A stretch of 64,000 nucleotides of DNA from contig JAKPDO010000019.1 in NCBI GenBank assembly GCA_029552545.1, positions 248,001 to 312,000 on the forward strand. Reading direction: 5' to 3'. The position numbers and the translations under genes were made by a program. The notes beneath the pieces were generated by a model that did not search any database, had not been told where the DNA came from, and was given only the letters and a program-made list of their open reading frames with translations. Source of the stretch: Planctomycetota bacterium. Lineage in GTDB: Bacteria; Planctomycetota; Phycisphaerae; Sedimentisphaerales; Anaerohalosphaeraceae. This document shows, in pieces, positions 51,890 through 60,390 of this stretch (position 1 is its first letter; each line of letters opens with the position of its first letter).

Positions 51890-52205
51890 CCTGTCGAAAC
51901 TGAGTTTTGAAGAGGCGATTCGAGCCCTTTCCCAGATTGTCGAAAAAATCGAAGGCGGGCAGGTGCCCCTGCAGGAAAGTCTGGAGCAGTACGAAAAGGG
52001 AATGCGGCTGATTGCCCATTGCCGAAAGATTCTTCAGGATGCCGAAAAGCGGATTGCCCAGATTGAAGAGGTGCATACAGGACCGAAGACCCCTGCACGC
52101 GCGGATGAGGCCGAACTGGAGCCCTTGGGGAGGGAAATTGACGGGGAGGAGGAGGAAGAATTCGGCCCCGAAGAGGAGGAAGACAGCGATTGGATGAAAG
52201 GATAA
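51855..52205 (+). CDS. xseB: Exodeoxyribonuclease VII small subunit XseB
   Basis: The 116-residue protein has the XseB core LSFEEAIRALSQIVEKIEGGQVPLQESLEQYEKGMRLIAHCRKILQDAEKRI in the first 75 residues. The C-terminal 40 residues are a very acidic extension (DGEEEEEFGPEEEEDSD) absent from the usual roughly 80-residue form. The start lies inside xseA (35-base overlap). It ends 4 bases before the tRNA-Leu gene. Confidence 0.92.
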   Translation: MAKKTTDGNQNDLSKLSFEEAIRALSQIVEKIEGGQVPLQESLEQYEKGMRLIAHCRKILQDAEKRIAQIEEVHTGPKTPARADEAELEPLGREIDGEEEEEFGPEEEEDSDWMKG

Positions 52206-52209
52206 ACAG

Positions 52210-52293
52210 GCGAGCGTGGCGGAATTGGCAGACGCGCAAGGTTTAGGTCCTTGTGTCCGTAAGGACGTGGGGGTTCGACTCCTCTCGCTCGCA
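52210..52293 (+). tRNA. tRNA-Leu (anticodon UAG)
   Basis: An 84-base cloverleaf starts GCGAGCG and ends CGCTCGC plus discriminator A; the 7-base acceptor stem is perfect. The anticodon stem CAAGG/CCTTG holds the loop TTTAGGT, giving anticodon TAG. A long variable arm (GTCC...GGAC) marks a class II tRNA, and the D-arm GGCAGACGC and T-loop TTCGACT are present. The T stem has G-T pairs. CCA is not encoded. Confidence 0.96.
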
Positions 52294-52322
52294 GTGGTCA
52301 GACAGCCAGCACGGAATCCGAA

Positions 52323-53870
52323 ATGAGTCAAACACGTCGCCCGGCGGTTTTTTTGGACAGAGACGGCACCCTGATTGAAGACATCGGGTATGTGCGTCAA
52401 CCGTCCGAGGTTGTTTTTTATCCCGAAACCTTCGAGGCGCTTCGGCTTTTGCAGGAGCATTTCGTTCTGTTTATCGTGACCAATCAGCCGGGGATATCCC
52501 AGCAGATTCTCCGTGCCGAGGAGGTCGAGAGCGTCAATCGTTTTGTGACGGAAACACTGCGGGAGGCGGGGATTGTCATCACGCAGGTCTATGTCTGTCC
52601 GCATCAGCGGCAGGAAGGATGTCAATGCATCAAACCGCGACCGTTTTATCTGCAGCAGGCCGCCGACGATTATTCGATAGACTTGCGCCGTTCGTTCTGC
52701 ATCGGCGATCATCCCCACGATATTGAACTGGCTCAAAATGCCGGTGCCGAAGGAGTTTATGTGCTGACCGGCCATGGACAGCAGCATTGCCGGGAAGTGC
52801 CGGCGGGGACTCCGATTGTTCGGCATATTGGAGAAGCGGCCGAGTGGATTCTCCGGAGAATCGGCTTGAAGGAGTGTTTGCCGAATGAGGAGGAGATTGC
52901 GCGGGCGGCGGATTGTCTTCGCCGGGGCGGGCTGGTTGCCTTTCCGACGGAAACTGTTTATGGACTGGGGGCCGATGCGCTGAATGAAGAGGCGGTTCGG
53001 CGGATTTTCGAAGTCAAACGGCGTCCGAGTTTTGACCCGCTGATTGTCCATGTGGGCACGATTGAACAGGCCCGGCGGCTGGTGCGGGACTTTCCAAAGG
53101 AGGCGGAGTTGCTGGCGGAACGGTTCTGGCCCGGACCGCTGACACTGGTACTGCCCAAAGAGCCGATTGTGCCGGATATTGTGACGGCCGGGCTGCCTAC
53201 GGCGGCGATTCGAATGCCGGCGCATCCGGCGGCTTTGGCCCTGCTGCGCCGGGCGGATGTACCGGTGGCGGCTCCGAGTGCCAACTTGTTCGGGCATGTC
53301 AGTCCAACCTGTGCCGAACATGTGCGGGAGCAGCTGGGGAATTCGGTGGATTTTCTTTTGGATGGAGGACCCTGTTCAGTAGGAGTGGAGTCCACCATTC
53401 TTTCGCTGGCCGTGCGGCCGCCTCTCTTGCTGCGGTACGGGGGGATTTCCGCCGAGCAGATTGAAGAAGTTATCGGACCGGTGCAGCGTGTGGGGTTTAC
53501 GGAGCATACCCCGCAGGCGCCGGGCCGTCTGGAGCATCATTATGCGCCGCGGACGCCTTTGTTTCTGACGCCGGAGCTGATACCTCCCCCGAAAGGGCGT
53601 CGGGTTGGACTGCTGACGCTTCGGCCTTCGTCGGAGGCGGGGGATTTTGCCGCGGCGGAAGTTCTTTCGGCATCAGGAAATTTGGAAGAAGCGGCTCGAA
53701 ATCTGTATGCGGCGATGCGTCGGCTGGACCGCTGCGGGCTGGAGGAAATTATTGCTGTGGCCGTCCCCAACGAAGGCATCGGCCGGACAATCAATGACCG
53801 GCTTTGTCGGGCCAGCTGGAACAAGCCGAAAGACATTTTATTTGACCATAAACAAGTAAAAAAAGATTGA
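52323..53870 (+). CDS. Fusion of a GmhB/HisB-type HAD phosphatase and Sua5 threonylcarbamoyl-AMP synthase
   Basis: The 515-residue protein has two enzymes in one frame. Residues 1-175 are a HAD phosphatase of the HisB-N/GmhB type: VFLDRDGTLIED with both catalytic aspartates, IVTNQPGIS, a zinc loop CPHQRQEGCQC and CIGDHPHDIELAQNAGA. Residues 188-390 are YrdC/TsaC (GGLVAFPTETVYGLGADA, KRRPSFDPLIVHV, AAPSANLFGHVSPT), and 395-510 the Sua5 C-terminal domain (GRLEHHYAPRTPLFL). The Sua5 part makes threonylcarbamoyl-AMP for t6A37 of tRNAs. The HAD part suggests heptose or sugar bisphosphate dephosphorylation. It follows tRNA-Leu by 29 bases. Confidence 0.88.
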   Translation: MSQTRRPAVFLDRDGTLIEDIGYVRQPSEVVFYPETFEALRLLQEHFVLFIVTNQPGISQQILRAEEVESVNRFVTETLREAGIVITQVYVCPHQRQEGCQCIKPRPFYLQQAADDYSIDLRRSFCIGDHPHDIELAQNAGAEGVYVLTGHGQQHCREVPAGTPIVRHIGEAAEWILRRIGLKECLPNEEEIARAADCLRRGGLVAFPTETVYGLGADALNEEAVRRIFEVKRRPSFDPLIVHVGTIEQARRLVRDFPKEAELLAERFWPGPLTLVLPKEPIVPDIVTAGLPTAAIRMPAHPAALALLRRADVPVAAPSANLFGHVSPTCAEHVREQLGNSVDFLLDGGPCSVGVESTILSLAVRPPLLLRYGGISAEQIEEVIGPVQRVGFTEHTPQAPGRLEHHYAPRTPLFLTPELIPPPKGRRVGLLTLRPSSEAGDFAAAEVLSASGNLEEAARNLYAAMRRLDRCGLEEIIAVAVPNEGIGRTINDRLCRASWNKPKDILFDHKQVKKD

Positions 53871-53961
53871 ATATATCTTTATACCTTCTCTCCAATTTTA
53901 ACCGCAAAAATAAAGCCCGGCTGTACGTTATCTCTATGAGAAAGGGTACAGAAAGTCTTTT

Positions 53962-54513
53962 ATGGAGTTTTCGCCTCAGCAACAAAATGGTTCGTCGCAG
54001 AATGAAGAGTTTGTCCGTCTTCTTTTGATTTATCAGAAGCGGATTTATGGGTTTATTTTGGCGATGGTGCCCAATTATGCGGATGCAGAGGACCTTTTCC
54101 AGCAGGTTGTGATGATTATGTGCCGTCGATTCGGGGAATTTGAGCCGGGAACCAGTTTTCTGGCCTGGGCTCTTCAGATAGCCCGCTATGAATTGAACAA
54201 TATCCGCAGGACGCAGCGGCGGAGCCGTGTGCAGTTCTCCAGCGAGACGATGGAGATGCTCTTTGAGCAGACCTGCCGGCAGATTTCCCGGATTGACCAG
54301 CGGGTTCAATGGCTGGAAGAGTGCCTCAAGCGGCTGGAGCCGTCGGACCGGGCACTGGTCTATCGGCGGTATGAACAGGGGATGGCCATCAAGGACATTG
54401 CTCAGCAGTTGGGACGGTCTGTTTATAGTCTGTACAGAGGGTTCAATCGGATTCATCTTTTCCTGCGGCACTGTGTCAATGCCCACCTGCAGGCGGAAGG
54501 AGGGGAAAGATGA
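53962..54513 (+). CDS. ECF-type RNA polymerase sigma factor (Rhodopirellula/Verrucomicrobium family)
   Basis: The 183-residue protein has sigma region 2 (EEFVRLLLIYQKRIYGFILAMVPNYADAEDLFQQVVMIM, FEPGTSFLAWALQIARYELNNIRR) and region 4 (LKRLEPSDRALVYRRYEQGMAIKDIAQQLGRSVYSLYRGFNRIH). This pattern, with the extended helix after region 2, is characteristic of the planctomycete/verrucomicrobial ECF family. It overlaps the next gene by ATGA, pairing it with a FecR-like membrane protein that probably controls it or is its target. Confidence 0.92.
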   Translation: MEFSPQQQNGSSQNEEFVRLLLIYQKRIYGFILAMVPNYADAEDLFQQVVMIMCRRFGEFEPGTSFLAWALQIARYELNNIRRTQRRSRVQFSSETMEMLFEQTCRQISRIDQRVQWLEECLKRLEPSDRALVYRRYEQGMAIKDIAQQLGRSVYSLYRGFNRIHLFLRHCVNAHLQAEGGER

Positions 54514-56183
54514 AGGCCTTCAGCCGCGATGAATTTGAACTGGGGCTTTTGATTGTGGAGGCGCTGGAAGGGGAGATTACCCCGGAGCGGTTTTCGGTGC
54601 TGGAAAAGCGGCTTCAGTCGGACCCCTCGGCGGCTGAGCAGTACCTGGAAGAGGTGATGAACTCCGCGGCGCTGATGTGGCGGGCTCAATCGCTGTATGC
54701 AGAGGCGATGCAGAGCGAATCGGGCGAGGATACCCAGTTTCTGGCGGCGTTGGGAGAATACGAAAAAACCGCTCCGGCAGTGTTAATTGAGCCGGAGGAA
54801 AAACCGATTCCCGTTGAAACGAGGCCCCCTGTGCAGGTGCGAAAGCAGAAGAGCCGGTTTTCACTGGCCGCTGCGGCAGCTGCTCTGGCGGCGATGGTGC
54901 TCCTGCTGGTCTGGCTGGAACTGCGTCCGGCGGCCGCGGAAGAACCGGCGGCGCGGATTGCCGATGCGCTCGGGGCCGTCTGGGATAGTGAAGGAGGAGG
55001 CGGACGGGAACCGGAGGGGCTTTTGTATGCCGGCAGCAGGCCGTTCGTGCTGAAAGAAGGGTATGTTCGGCTTACGTATGAGGACGGAGCGGAGGCCGTA
55101 ATTGAAGGGCCCGCCCGGTTTCAGATTAAGGGACTGGAAGAACTGGGGCTTTCGTATGGGCAGGTTTATGTACGCTGTCCGGTTTCAGCAACCGGTTTTT
55201 CGGTATCGACCCCGGCGATGAAAGTGATTGATTTGGGCACGGAGTTCGGCGTGAAGGTCAGCGGGGTCGGCAGCGCCCAGGTGCATATGCTCAAGGGCCG
55301 GGCGTCGGTGATTGTCGGCGGAACGAAAGGAGGACCGCGTCAGAGTATTCTCGTCCAGGAGGGACAAGCCAAGCAGGCGGCACCAGACGGGCCGATTCAG
55401 GACATTCGTCTCCAGAAGGATTTGTTTGTGAGGCAGATTTCTTCAAGGGCCAATGTCGTCTGGCGGGGTCAGCGGCTGGATGTGGCGGATGCGGTCGGCG
55501 GCGGGACGGGTTTTGGCGGCGGTCGGTCGGGGTGGGGTCTAAGCGCCCAGACGGGACGGGCGTCGATGCTTCAGGATGCCCGACTTGAAAACAGTCGGCC
55601 GGCGGTGTTTGCAAGAACCCCGGAGCATCCGTTCATTGACGGGGTGTTTGTTCCGGGCCGAATGTCCTCCGGCGGCGGAATGATTACTTCAACAGGTCTT
55701 CGTTTTCAAGAGGCCCTGTTCTGCAGCGGGGCGGGATTCGCAGGGGTGTATTGCGGACGGGCTGAACAGAACAGACCGGAGGAATATTTCCGGCTTGTAT
55801 GGGAGGAAAGCCCCACAGCGAGAAGCCGGTCGGCCCTTTGCATGTACGGCAATGCCGGGATTACGATTGATTTGGAAGCGGTTCGACGGGCGATTCCGGG
55901 CTGTCAGGTCCGAATGTTTCGGGCCGTTTGCGGTCTGTCGCCGGATGAAAGTTCTCGTTTAGCGGTCGGCAATACACTGGCGGATGTCTTTGTTTTGGTA
56001 GATGGGCAGCGCGTCTTTGAAAAGCGGTCCGTCTCGAGATTTTCCGAGCCGGAAACGATCGAGATTCCGTTAGAAACGTCGCAGCGGTTTCTGACGCTGG
56101 CGGTGCTGGACAGCGGCGACAGTCTTGGTGCAGACTGGGTGGTCTTTGTCGAACCGGTTCTGGAACTGGTGATGGAAAACTGA
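54510..56183 (+). CDS. FecR-domain membrane protein with a C-terminal NPCBM/LamG-like domain
   Basis: The 557-residue protein has an N-terminal anti-sigma-like cytosolic region (1-110, with LVEALEGEITPERFSVLEKRL), one membrane helix (about 114-135, LAAAAAALAAMVLLLVWLEL) and a FecR domain (about 150-280, GYVRLTYEDGAEAVIEGPARFQI, VSTPAMKVIDLGTEFGVKVS). The C-terminal 250 residues form a beta-rich carbohydrate-binding-like module ending DSLGADWVVFVEPVLEL. It is coupled to the ECF sigma gene by a 4-base overlap. It likely senses an extracellular glycan and relays to the sigma factor; that is inferred from family and context. Confidence 0.85.
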   Translation: MKAFSRDEFELGLLIVEALEGEITPERFSVLEKRLQSDPSAAEQYLEEVMNSAALMWRAQSLYAEAMQSESGEDTQFLAALGEYEKTAPAVLIEPEEKPIPVETRPPVQVRKQKSRFSLAAAAAALAAMVLLLVWLELRPAAAEEPAARIADALGAVWDSEGGGGREPEGLLYAGSRPFVLKEGYVRLTYEDGAEAVIEGPARFQIKGLEELGLSYGQVYVRCPVSATGFSVSTPAMKVIDLGTEFGVKVSGVGSAQVHMLKGRASVIVGGTKGGPRQSILVQEGQAKQAAPDGPIQDIRLQKDLFVRQISSRANVVWRGQRLDVADAVGGGTGFGGGRSGWGLSAQTGRASMLQDARLENSRPAVFARTPEHPFIDGVFVPGRMSSGGGMITSTGLRFQEALFCSGAGFAGVYCGRAEQNRPEEYFRLVWEESPTARSRSALCMYGNAGITIDLEAVRRAIPGCQVRMFRAVCGLSPDESSRLAVGNTLADVFVLVDGQRVFEKRSVSRFSEPETIEIPLETSQRFLTLAVLDSGDSLGADWVVFVEPVLELVMEN

Positions 56184-56297
56184 ACGAAAAAGAAGAAAAC
56201 GGCTTCAGGGCCGATTTCTCCCGATAAAAAGTGTGAAGTGTGGTGTGTGTGAGAATGGATGGAAAGAAAAACCAATTGATTTGAGGAGGTGTGAACG

Positions 56298-56864
56298 ATG
56301 CAGAAACGAATGATGTGTTTGCTGGCGGCAGGACTGATGCTCAGCGGCTCTGTTTGGGCGAATCTGCTGACCAACGGGGATTTCAACACGGGTGATTTGA
56401 GCGGCTGGTGGACGTGGGTGCCGGATACGGTCAACCAGTCCATTTCGATTGAGACCGCTTATACGTATGACGCAACCCCGAATGCGAAGATGTGGTCGGC
56501 GACAGATGGGGCCTGGCAGGAAATGGGGCAGTCCTTTGCGGTGGCTGCCGGAGCGGAGTATGTGCTCAGTCTGGTTTACAGTGCGACGGATTGGGCCAAT
56601 GCGGGCATCAATCTGAAGTACTGGGATTCGAGCTGGAGCTATGTGGGATACCAGTGGATTACACTGCTGACGCCGCCGAATTCGGGTCAGTGGACTTCGT
56701 TTGTCCAGACCTTCACGACACCGGCGGGTGCGGCCTATGCAGAGGTGAAGTTTGCGATGGGCGGCTGGGGCACGCTGTATGTGGACAATGTGAGCGTGGT
56801 GCCTGAGCCGGCCAGTCTGGTAATGCTCGGACTGGGCGGACTTGCGCTGATACGCCGCAAGTAA
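56298..56864 (+). CDS. PEP-CTERM sorted extracellular protein with a CBM-like fold
   Basis: The 188-residue protein has a signal peptide (MMCLLAAGLMLSGSVWA) and a C-terminal PEP-CTERM signal (PEPASLVMLGLGGLALIRRK). The body resembles carbohydrate-binding domains (NLLTNGDFNTGDLSGWWTW, AYAEVKFAMGGWGTLYVDNVSVV), as in CBM4/9-type modules. A strong site (GAGGAGGTG) precedes the ATG. Export through Sec and anchoring by an exosortase is expected; no exosortase gene is in this window. A hairpin terminator follows. Confidence 0.9.
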   Translation: MQKRMMCLLAAGLMLSGSVWANLLTNGDFNTGDLSGWWTWVPDTVNQSISIETAYTYDATPNAKMWSATDGAWQEMGQSFAVAAGAEYVLSLVYSATDWANAGINLKYWDSSWSYVGYQWITLLTPPNSGQWTSFVQTFTTPAGAAYAEVKFAMGGWGTLYVDNVSVVPEPASLVMLGLGGLALIRRK

Positions 56865-56881
56865 TCGAACGATGAGAAGAG

Positions 56882-56913
56882 CCGGCTGCGGTGTGCCAAA
56901 AAACCGCAGCCGG
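56882..56913 (+). terminator. Hairpin terminator after the PEP-CTERM gene
   Basis: CCGGCTGCGG and CCGCAGCCGG form a perfect 10-base-pair G/C-rich stem with a 12-base loop. It is followed by TATTTCA, a weak U-tract, 17 bases after the stop codon. Confidence 0.55.
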
Positions 56914-57028
56914 TATTTCAAAAACGTGGTTTGTGGGCAGATATACAAATCTGAAGAAGAGAGTCTGTGAATGCAGAATCCTGTTTTCCGGCAGGATAAA
57001 GAGAAATAGGTTTTGGGAGGTGCGTGTT

Positions 57029-59386
57029 ATGAGGCGAAGAATACAAACGGGGCTGGCTGTTCTGGCGGTGATGCTGGCGGCTCAGGCCGGAGCGGTGGAA
57101 CTGCTGGTCAACGGGAATCTGAACAACTGGACCGGCGGTGTGCCGGACGGCTGGTATGTGTATATTGCCAACCCGAATCAGGCCTGGTTTGGTATGGAAA
57201 CGTCCTTTACGTATGACGGAAGCCCCTGTGCGGTGATGTATCCGAGCCAGGGGGAATGGCCGGGCGTAGAGCTGGGACAAACGGTTTCTTTTGAACCGAA
57301 TTCAATTTCAGTTCTCCATTTCAGCTGTGTTGTCGTGACGCGCTGGTACAGCTCGAATAACTGGGGAGATGCTACGGTCGAAATTACCTACCGTGAGCCG
57401 AACGGAACATATCTGGCGTATGATGAATTCATCCTTTTCGCAAATAATCAGTATCCGGTGCCGACGGTGTGGACAGCGTATAATCATGATTTTACCGTTC
57501 CGCCGGGTGCCGGACAGGCCACGTTGGTCCTGCGTGGCTCCGATTGGCTCAAAGGCGTTTATTGGGATAATATTTCGCTCAGCTACTCCGGAACGACGCA
57601 GGCGGAGTGGCTTTCTCCGGCCAACAACAGCACGATTCCGTGGGAGGACCCGGCCCGATGCGGTTATGGACCTACGCTGCGGTGGAAGGCGGCCCAGGAG
57701 GCGACCGGCGTTCATTATGTGTATCTGGGAACCAGCGCGGAGGCGGTGGCAAATGCCACAACCTCCTCTCCGGAGTTTCTGGGGACGGTTCCGCTGGGCG
57801 ACCCGAATTTTGTCCTTTCGCTCGGACAGGTGGTCAAAGGGCAGACGTATTACTGGCGTGTGGATGAAACCACATCGAGCGGGGTCGTCAAGGCGGCGGG
57901 TGTCTGGCGGTTTACCATCAGCCCGTTTACGGATTTGGATTTGTTTGACTATGCTTCAACGGCCGCTCTCCAGGCGGTTTGGGGCAGCGGAGCGGTTTTG
58001 AACAATGGGGCAATGGAGATTGCCTATGACCATACCGGCAGTTCGTATCTGACAGAAGTGGCGGCGGATGCGGATTTATTCGGATGCTCAACGGACTGGA
58101 CCCGCGGCGGCAACGGGCTGCTGACGCTGGATGTCAAGGGCCACGATAACATGGTCGATTCAATTTATGTAACGCTTGAATCCAACGGCGGAGCCCAACG
58201 CGGCACCGTTCAGTATCGCGATGTCCGAGAACTCAATCAGCAGGCGGGCTATGAGTGGTTCCATTTCTGGCCCATCGCTTTGCAGGAATTCGCGGCGCAG
58301 GGGGTGGACCTGACGGCCGTGAGCCGGATTATCATCGGTGTCGGGACGAAAGCGTCTCCGACTCCCGGCGGAGCCGGTTCGGTTCTGGTAAACAACCTGC
58401 GGCTGAGCACTCCGATGTGTCTGCGGGGCTATACGCCGGCGGACATTAATCAGGATTGCATAGCGGATATTTACGACTTTGTCGAAATCGCCGGGAACTG
58501 GCTGAAGGAAGCCGCCTCGGTGACCGCTCAGACGCCTTCGCGGGGACCGGTGCTCTGGTATGCCTTTGACGAGGGGACCGGTACAACCGTCAGCGATTTG
58601 TCGGGCTTCGGCTATCACGGAACGATTGTACCGGGTGCGGATCCCAACGCAGTCTGGGGCGGGGTCGGCAGCGGTATCGGCGGTTCAAATTGTCTGTATC
58701 TGAACAACAGTGCCTATGTGCAGGTGCCTGGGGCGGCGGCCAATATCGGCGACCCAAATGCTGCACCGCCGGCGCTGGGGGCCGAATCCACGATTTCGCT
58801 CTGGGTGAAAGACCCCGGCCAGAGCGATGCCGACAGCGAACTGTTCCAAATCGGACAGGATGGAGCCGTTCTGGGCAACTGGATGAATGCCACAGGCAAG
58901 TTTGAGTATGAAGCGGGCGGCGATACGCTTGTCTGGACCGGCAGCCGATATTATTCGTCCACAGACCTGTACAGCAATCCGTCTCATCCGCAGGACGAAT
59001 GGGTGCATTATGCCTTTGTGAAGAGTGCTTCGGCAGGCATTATGCGGATTTATCAGAACGGCCGATTGGTCGTTGAAATGCCCGCGTTCAGCACGTATTC
59101 ACCGGCTGTGGATGATACGAACGGGTTCTTCTCCATCGGGGCATGGCGGTGGTCGGGCGGCGCCGGCGGTTTCGTGGACGGCTGGATTGATGACTTCCGC
59201 GTCTATGATTACGCCCTTTCGCCGGCAGAGGTGCTCCGGCTGGCTCAGGAGGGCGGCGCGGCTTCCAGTCCGATGCTTCAGCCGCTCATTGAACCGGCAG
59301 ATGTTAACGGCGACAGCCGCATTGATTTGGAGGATGCGGCGGAACTGGCTCGACTGTGGCTTCAGGCCGCTGTTTATCCTGATTGA
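57029..59386 (+). CDS. Secreted protein with CBM-like, LamG and two dockerin-like segments
   Basis: The start at 57029 is chosen because GGGAGG lies about 9 bases upstream and a signal peptide follows (QTGLAVLAVMLAAQAGA); the track ORF adds 46 unlikely residues. The 785-residue protein has a CBM-like N-terminal domain (about 20-185), an Fn3-like segment (about 190-290) and a further beta domain (290-465). A dockerin-like segment follows (ADINQDCIADIYDFVEIAGNWL, about 470-495), then a LamG domain (about 505-735, LWYAFDEGTGTTVSDLSGFG). A second dockerin-like segment closes the protein (ADVNGDSRIDLEDAAELARLWL). No catalytic domain is apparent; glycan binding on the cell surface is likely. Confidence 0.8.
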   Translation: MRRRIQTGLAVLAVMLAAQAGAVELLVNGNLNNWTGGVPDGWYVYIANPNQAWFGMETSFTYDGSPCAVMYPSQGEWPGVELGQTVSFEPNSISVLHFSCVVVTRWYSSNNWGDATVEITYREPNGTYLAYDEFILFANNQYPVPTVWTAYNHDFTVPPGAGQATLVLRGSDWLKGVYWDNISLSYSGTTQAEWLSPANNSTIPWEDPARCGYGPTLRWKAAQEATGVHYVYLGTSAEAVANATTSSPEFLGTVPLGDPNFVLSLGQVVKGQTYYWRVDETTSSGVVKAAGVWRFTISPFTDLDLFDYASTAALQAVWGSGAVLNNGAMEIAYDHTGSSYLTEVAADADLFGCSTDWTRGGNGLLTLDVKGHDNMVDSIYVTLESNGGAQRGTVQYRDVRELNQQAGYEWFHFWPIALQEFAAQGVDLTAVSRIIIGVGTKASPTPGGAGSVLVNNLRLSTPMCLRGYTPADINQDCIADIYDFVEIAGNWLKEAASVTAQTPSRGPVLWYAFDEGTGTTVSDLSGFGYHGTIVPGADPNAVWGGVGSGIGGSNCLYLNNSAYVQVPGAAANIGDPNAAPPALGAESTISLWVKDPGQSDADSELFQIGQDGAVLGNWMNATGKFEYEAGGDTLVWTGSRYYSSTDLYSNPSHPQDEWVHYAFVKSASAGIMRIYQNGRLVVEMPAFSTYSPAVDDTNGFFSIGAWRWSGGAGGFVDGWIDDFRVYDYALSPAEVLRLAQEGGAASSPMLQPLIEPADVNGDSRIDLEDAAELARLWLQAAVYPD

Positions 59387-59398
59387 AATCGGAAAAGG

Positions 59399-59426
59399 GG
59401 GAAGGGCTGATTGAGCGGCCCTTCCC
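59399..59426 (+). terminator. Hairpin after the LamG/dockerin gene
   Basis: GGGAAGGGC and GCCCTTCCC form a perfect 9-base-pair stem with a 10-base loop, starting 13 bases after the stop codon. The following TCTATAA is only weakly U-rich, so termination efficiency is uncertain. Confidence 0.45.
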
Positions 59427-59466
59427 TCTATAACCGAATACTCGGACAGAAAGGAAAGGCAAGACA

Positions 59467-60288
59467 ATGAAAGACCGTATGCGGCAAAAAGGGCGGGCAT
59501 TTACCCTGATTGAACTGCTCGTGGTGATTGCGATTATTTCTGTTCTGCTGTCAGTACTCGTGCCCAGTCTCCGCAGGGCCCGGGAGCAGTCGCAGGGGGT
59601 GATTTGTCTTTCCAATCTGAAGCAGTGGGGGATCCTCTATACCCTCTATGCACAGGATAATGGCTCGAGTCTTCCGATCGGCTGGAACGGCGGGAAAATG
59701 TGGATGACGGATTTGCTGTCGTATTATCAGAATACGGACGACCTGCGGCTCTGTCCGCGGGCCACGCGGTTTCTGGATACGGTGCCCGGTCAGGTTCCGG
59801 GAGAATTAACGGCCTGGGGCCGGTATGGCTATGGCGGCATTCCTGTGCCTTATTGGGGAGAACACGGCCAGTACGGCAGTTATTCGGTGAATGGCTGGGC
59901 GCACAACCCGCTGGATGTGGGCGTGCCGGGCACGTACAACATTGCTCCGGCCTGGCGGGACTATTACTGGCGGAAAATCAGCCGAATCCGCGTGCCGTCC
60001 GCCGTGCCGCTGATGGGCGGCGGGATGTGGGAGGGGGCCAACGCCCTCGATACGGATTCGCCGCCGCCGTCGCGGGGAGTCGAAGCCGGCAAGAATGCCT
60101 ACAACAGCGGCGGGCTGAGCACGTATTGTCTGGACCGGCACAACGGCGGCCCCAACTGGCTGTTTGTCGATGGACAGAGTCGAAAAGTCGGTCTGAAAGA
60201 GCTCTGGCGGCTGAAATGGAACACACGGTGGAATAATAATCAAAGCCGCCAGTGGCCGGAATGGATGAAACGCTACCCGGATTTTTAA
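59467..60288 (+). CDS. Prepilin-like secreted protein with H-X9-DG domain
   Basis: The 273-residue protein has a type IV prepilin leader (GRAFTLIELLVVIAIISVLLSVLVPSL) with glutamate at +5 after the cleavage site. The C-terminus contains HNGGPNWLFVDG, an exact H-X9-DG motif of the large planctomycete/verrucomicrobial family of prepilin-like proteins. AAAGGAAAGG precedes the ATG. These proteins are encoded in many copies next to carbohydrate-degradation genes; function unknown, though assembly or adhesion at the surface is assumed. Confidence 0.9.
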   Translation: MKDRMRQKGRAFTLIELLVVIAIISVLLSVLVPSLRRAREQSQGVICLSNLKQWGILYTLYAQDNGSSLPIGWNGGKMWMTDLLSYYQNTDDLRLCPRATRFLDTVPGQVPGELTAWGRYGYGGIPVPYWGEHGQYGSYSVNGWAHNPLDVGVPGTYNIAPAWRDYYWRKISRIRVPSAVPLMGGGMWEGANALDTDSPPPSRGVEAGKNAYNSGGLSTYCLDRHNGGPNWLFVDGQSRKVGLKELWRLKWNTRWNNNQSRQWPEWMKRYPDF

Positions 60289-60390
60289 CGGTGGTTTTTC
60301 GGAAATGGGGGAAGGTTTTCTTTGGAACGGTATTGTCCCTGTCTGAGCCGCAGACGGGGACTTCTTTTTTGATGAGCGAGAGGATTCCGG

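Noticed and set aside
51804-53321. 505-codon minus-strand ORF crossing tRNA-Leu
   Set aside because: It would run through xseB, a tRNA gene and the HAD-Sua5 gene on the other strand; no domain is recognisable.
56200-56230. CCCGATAA upstream of the PEP-CTERM gene resembling a sigma-28 -10 element
   Set aside because: One mismatch, no TAAA at the right distance, and a non-flagellar context.
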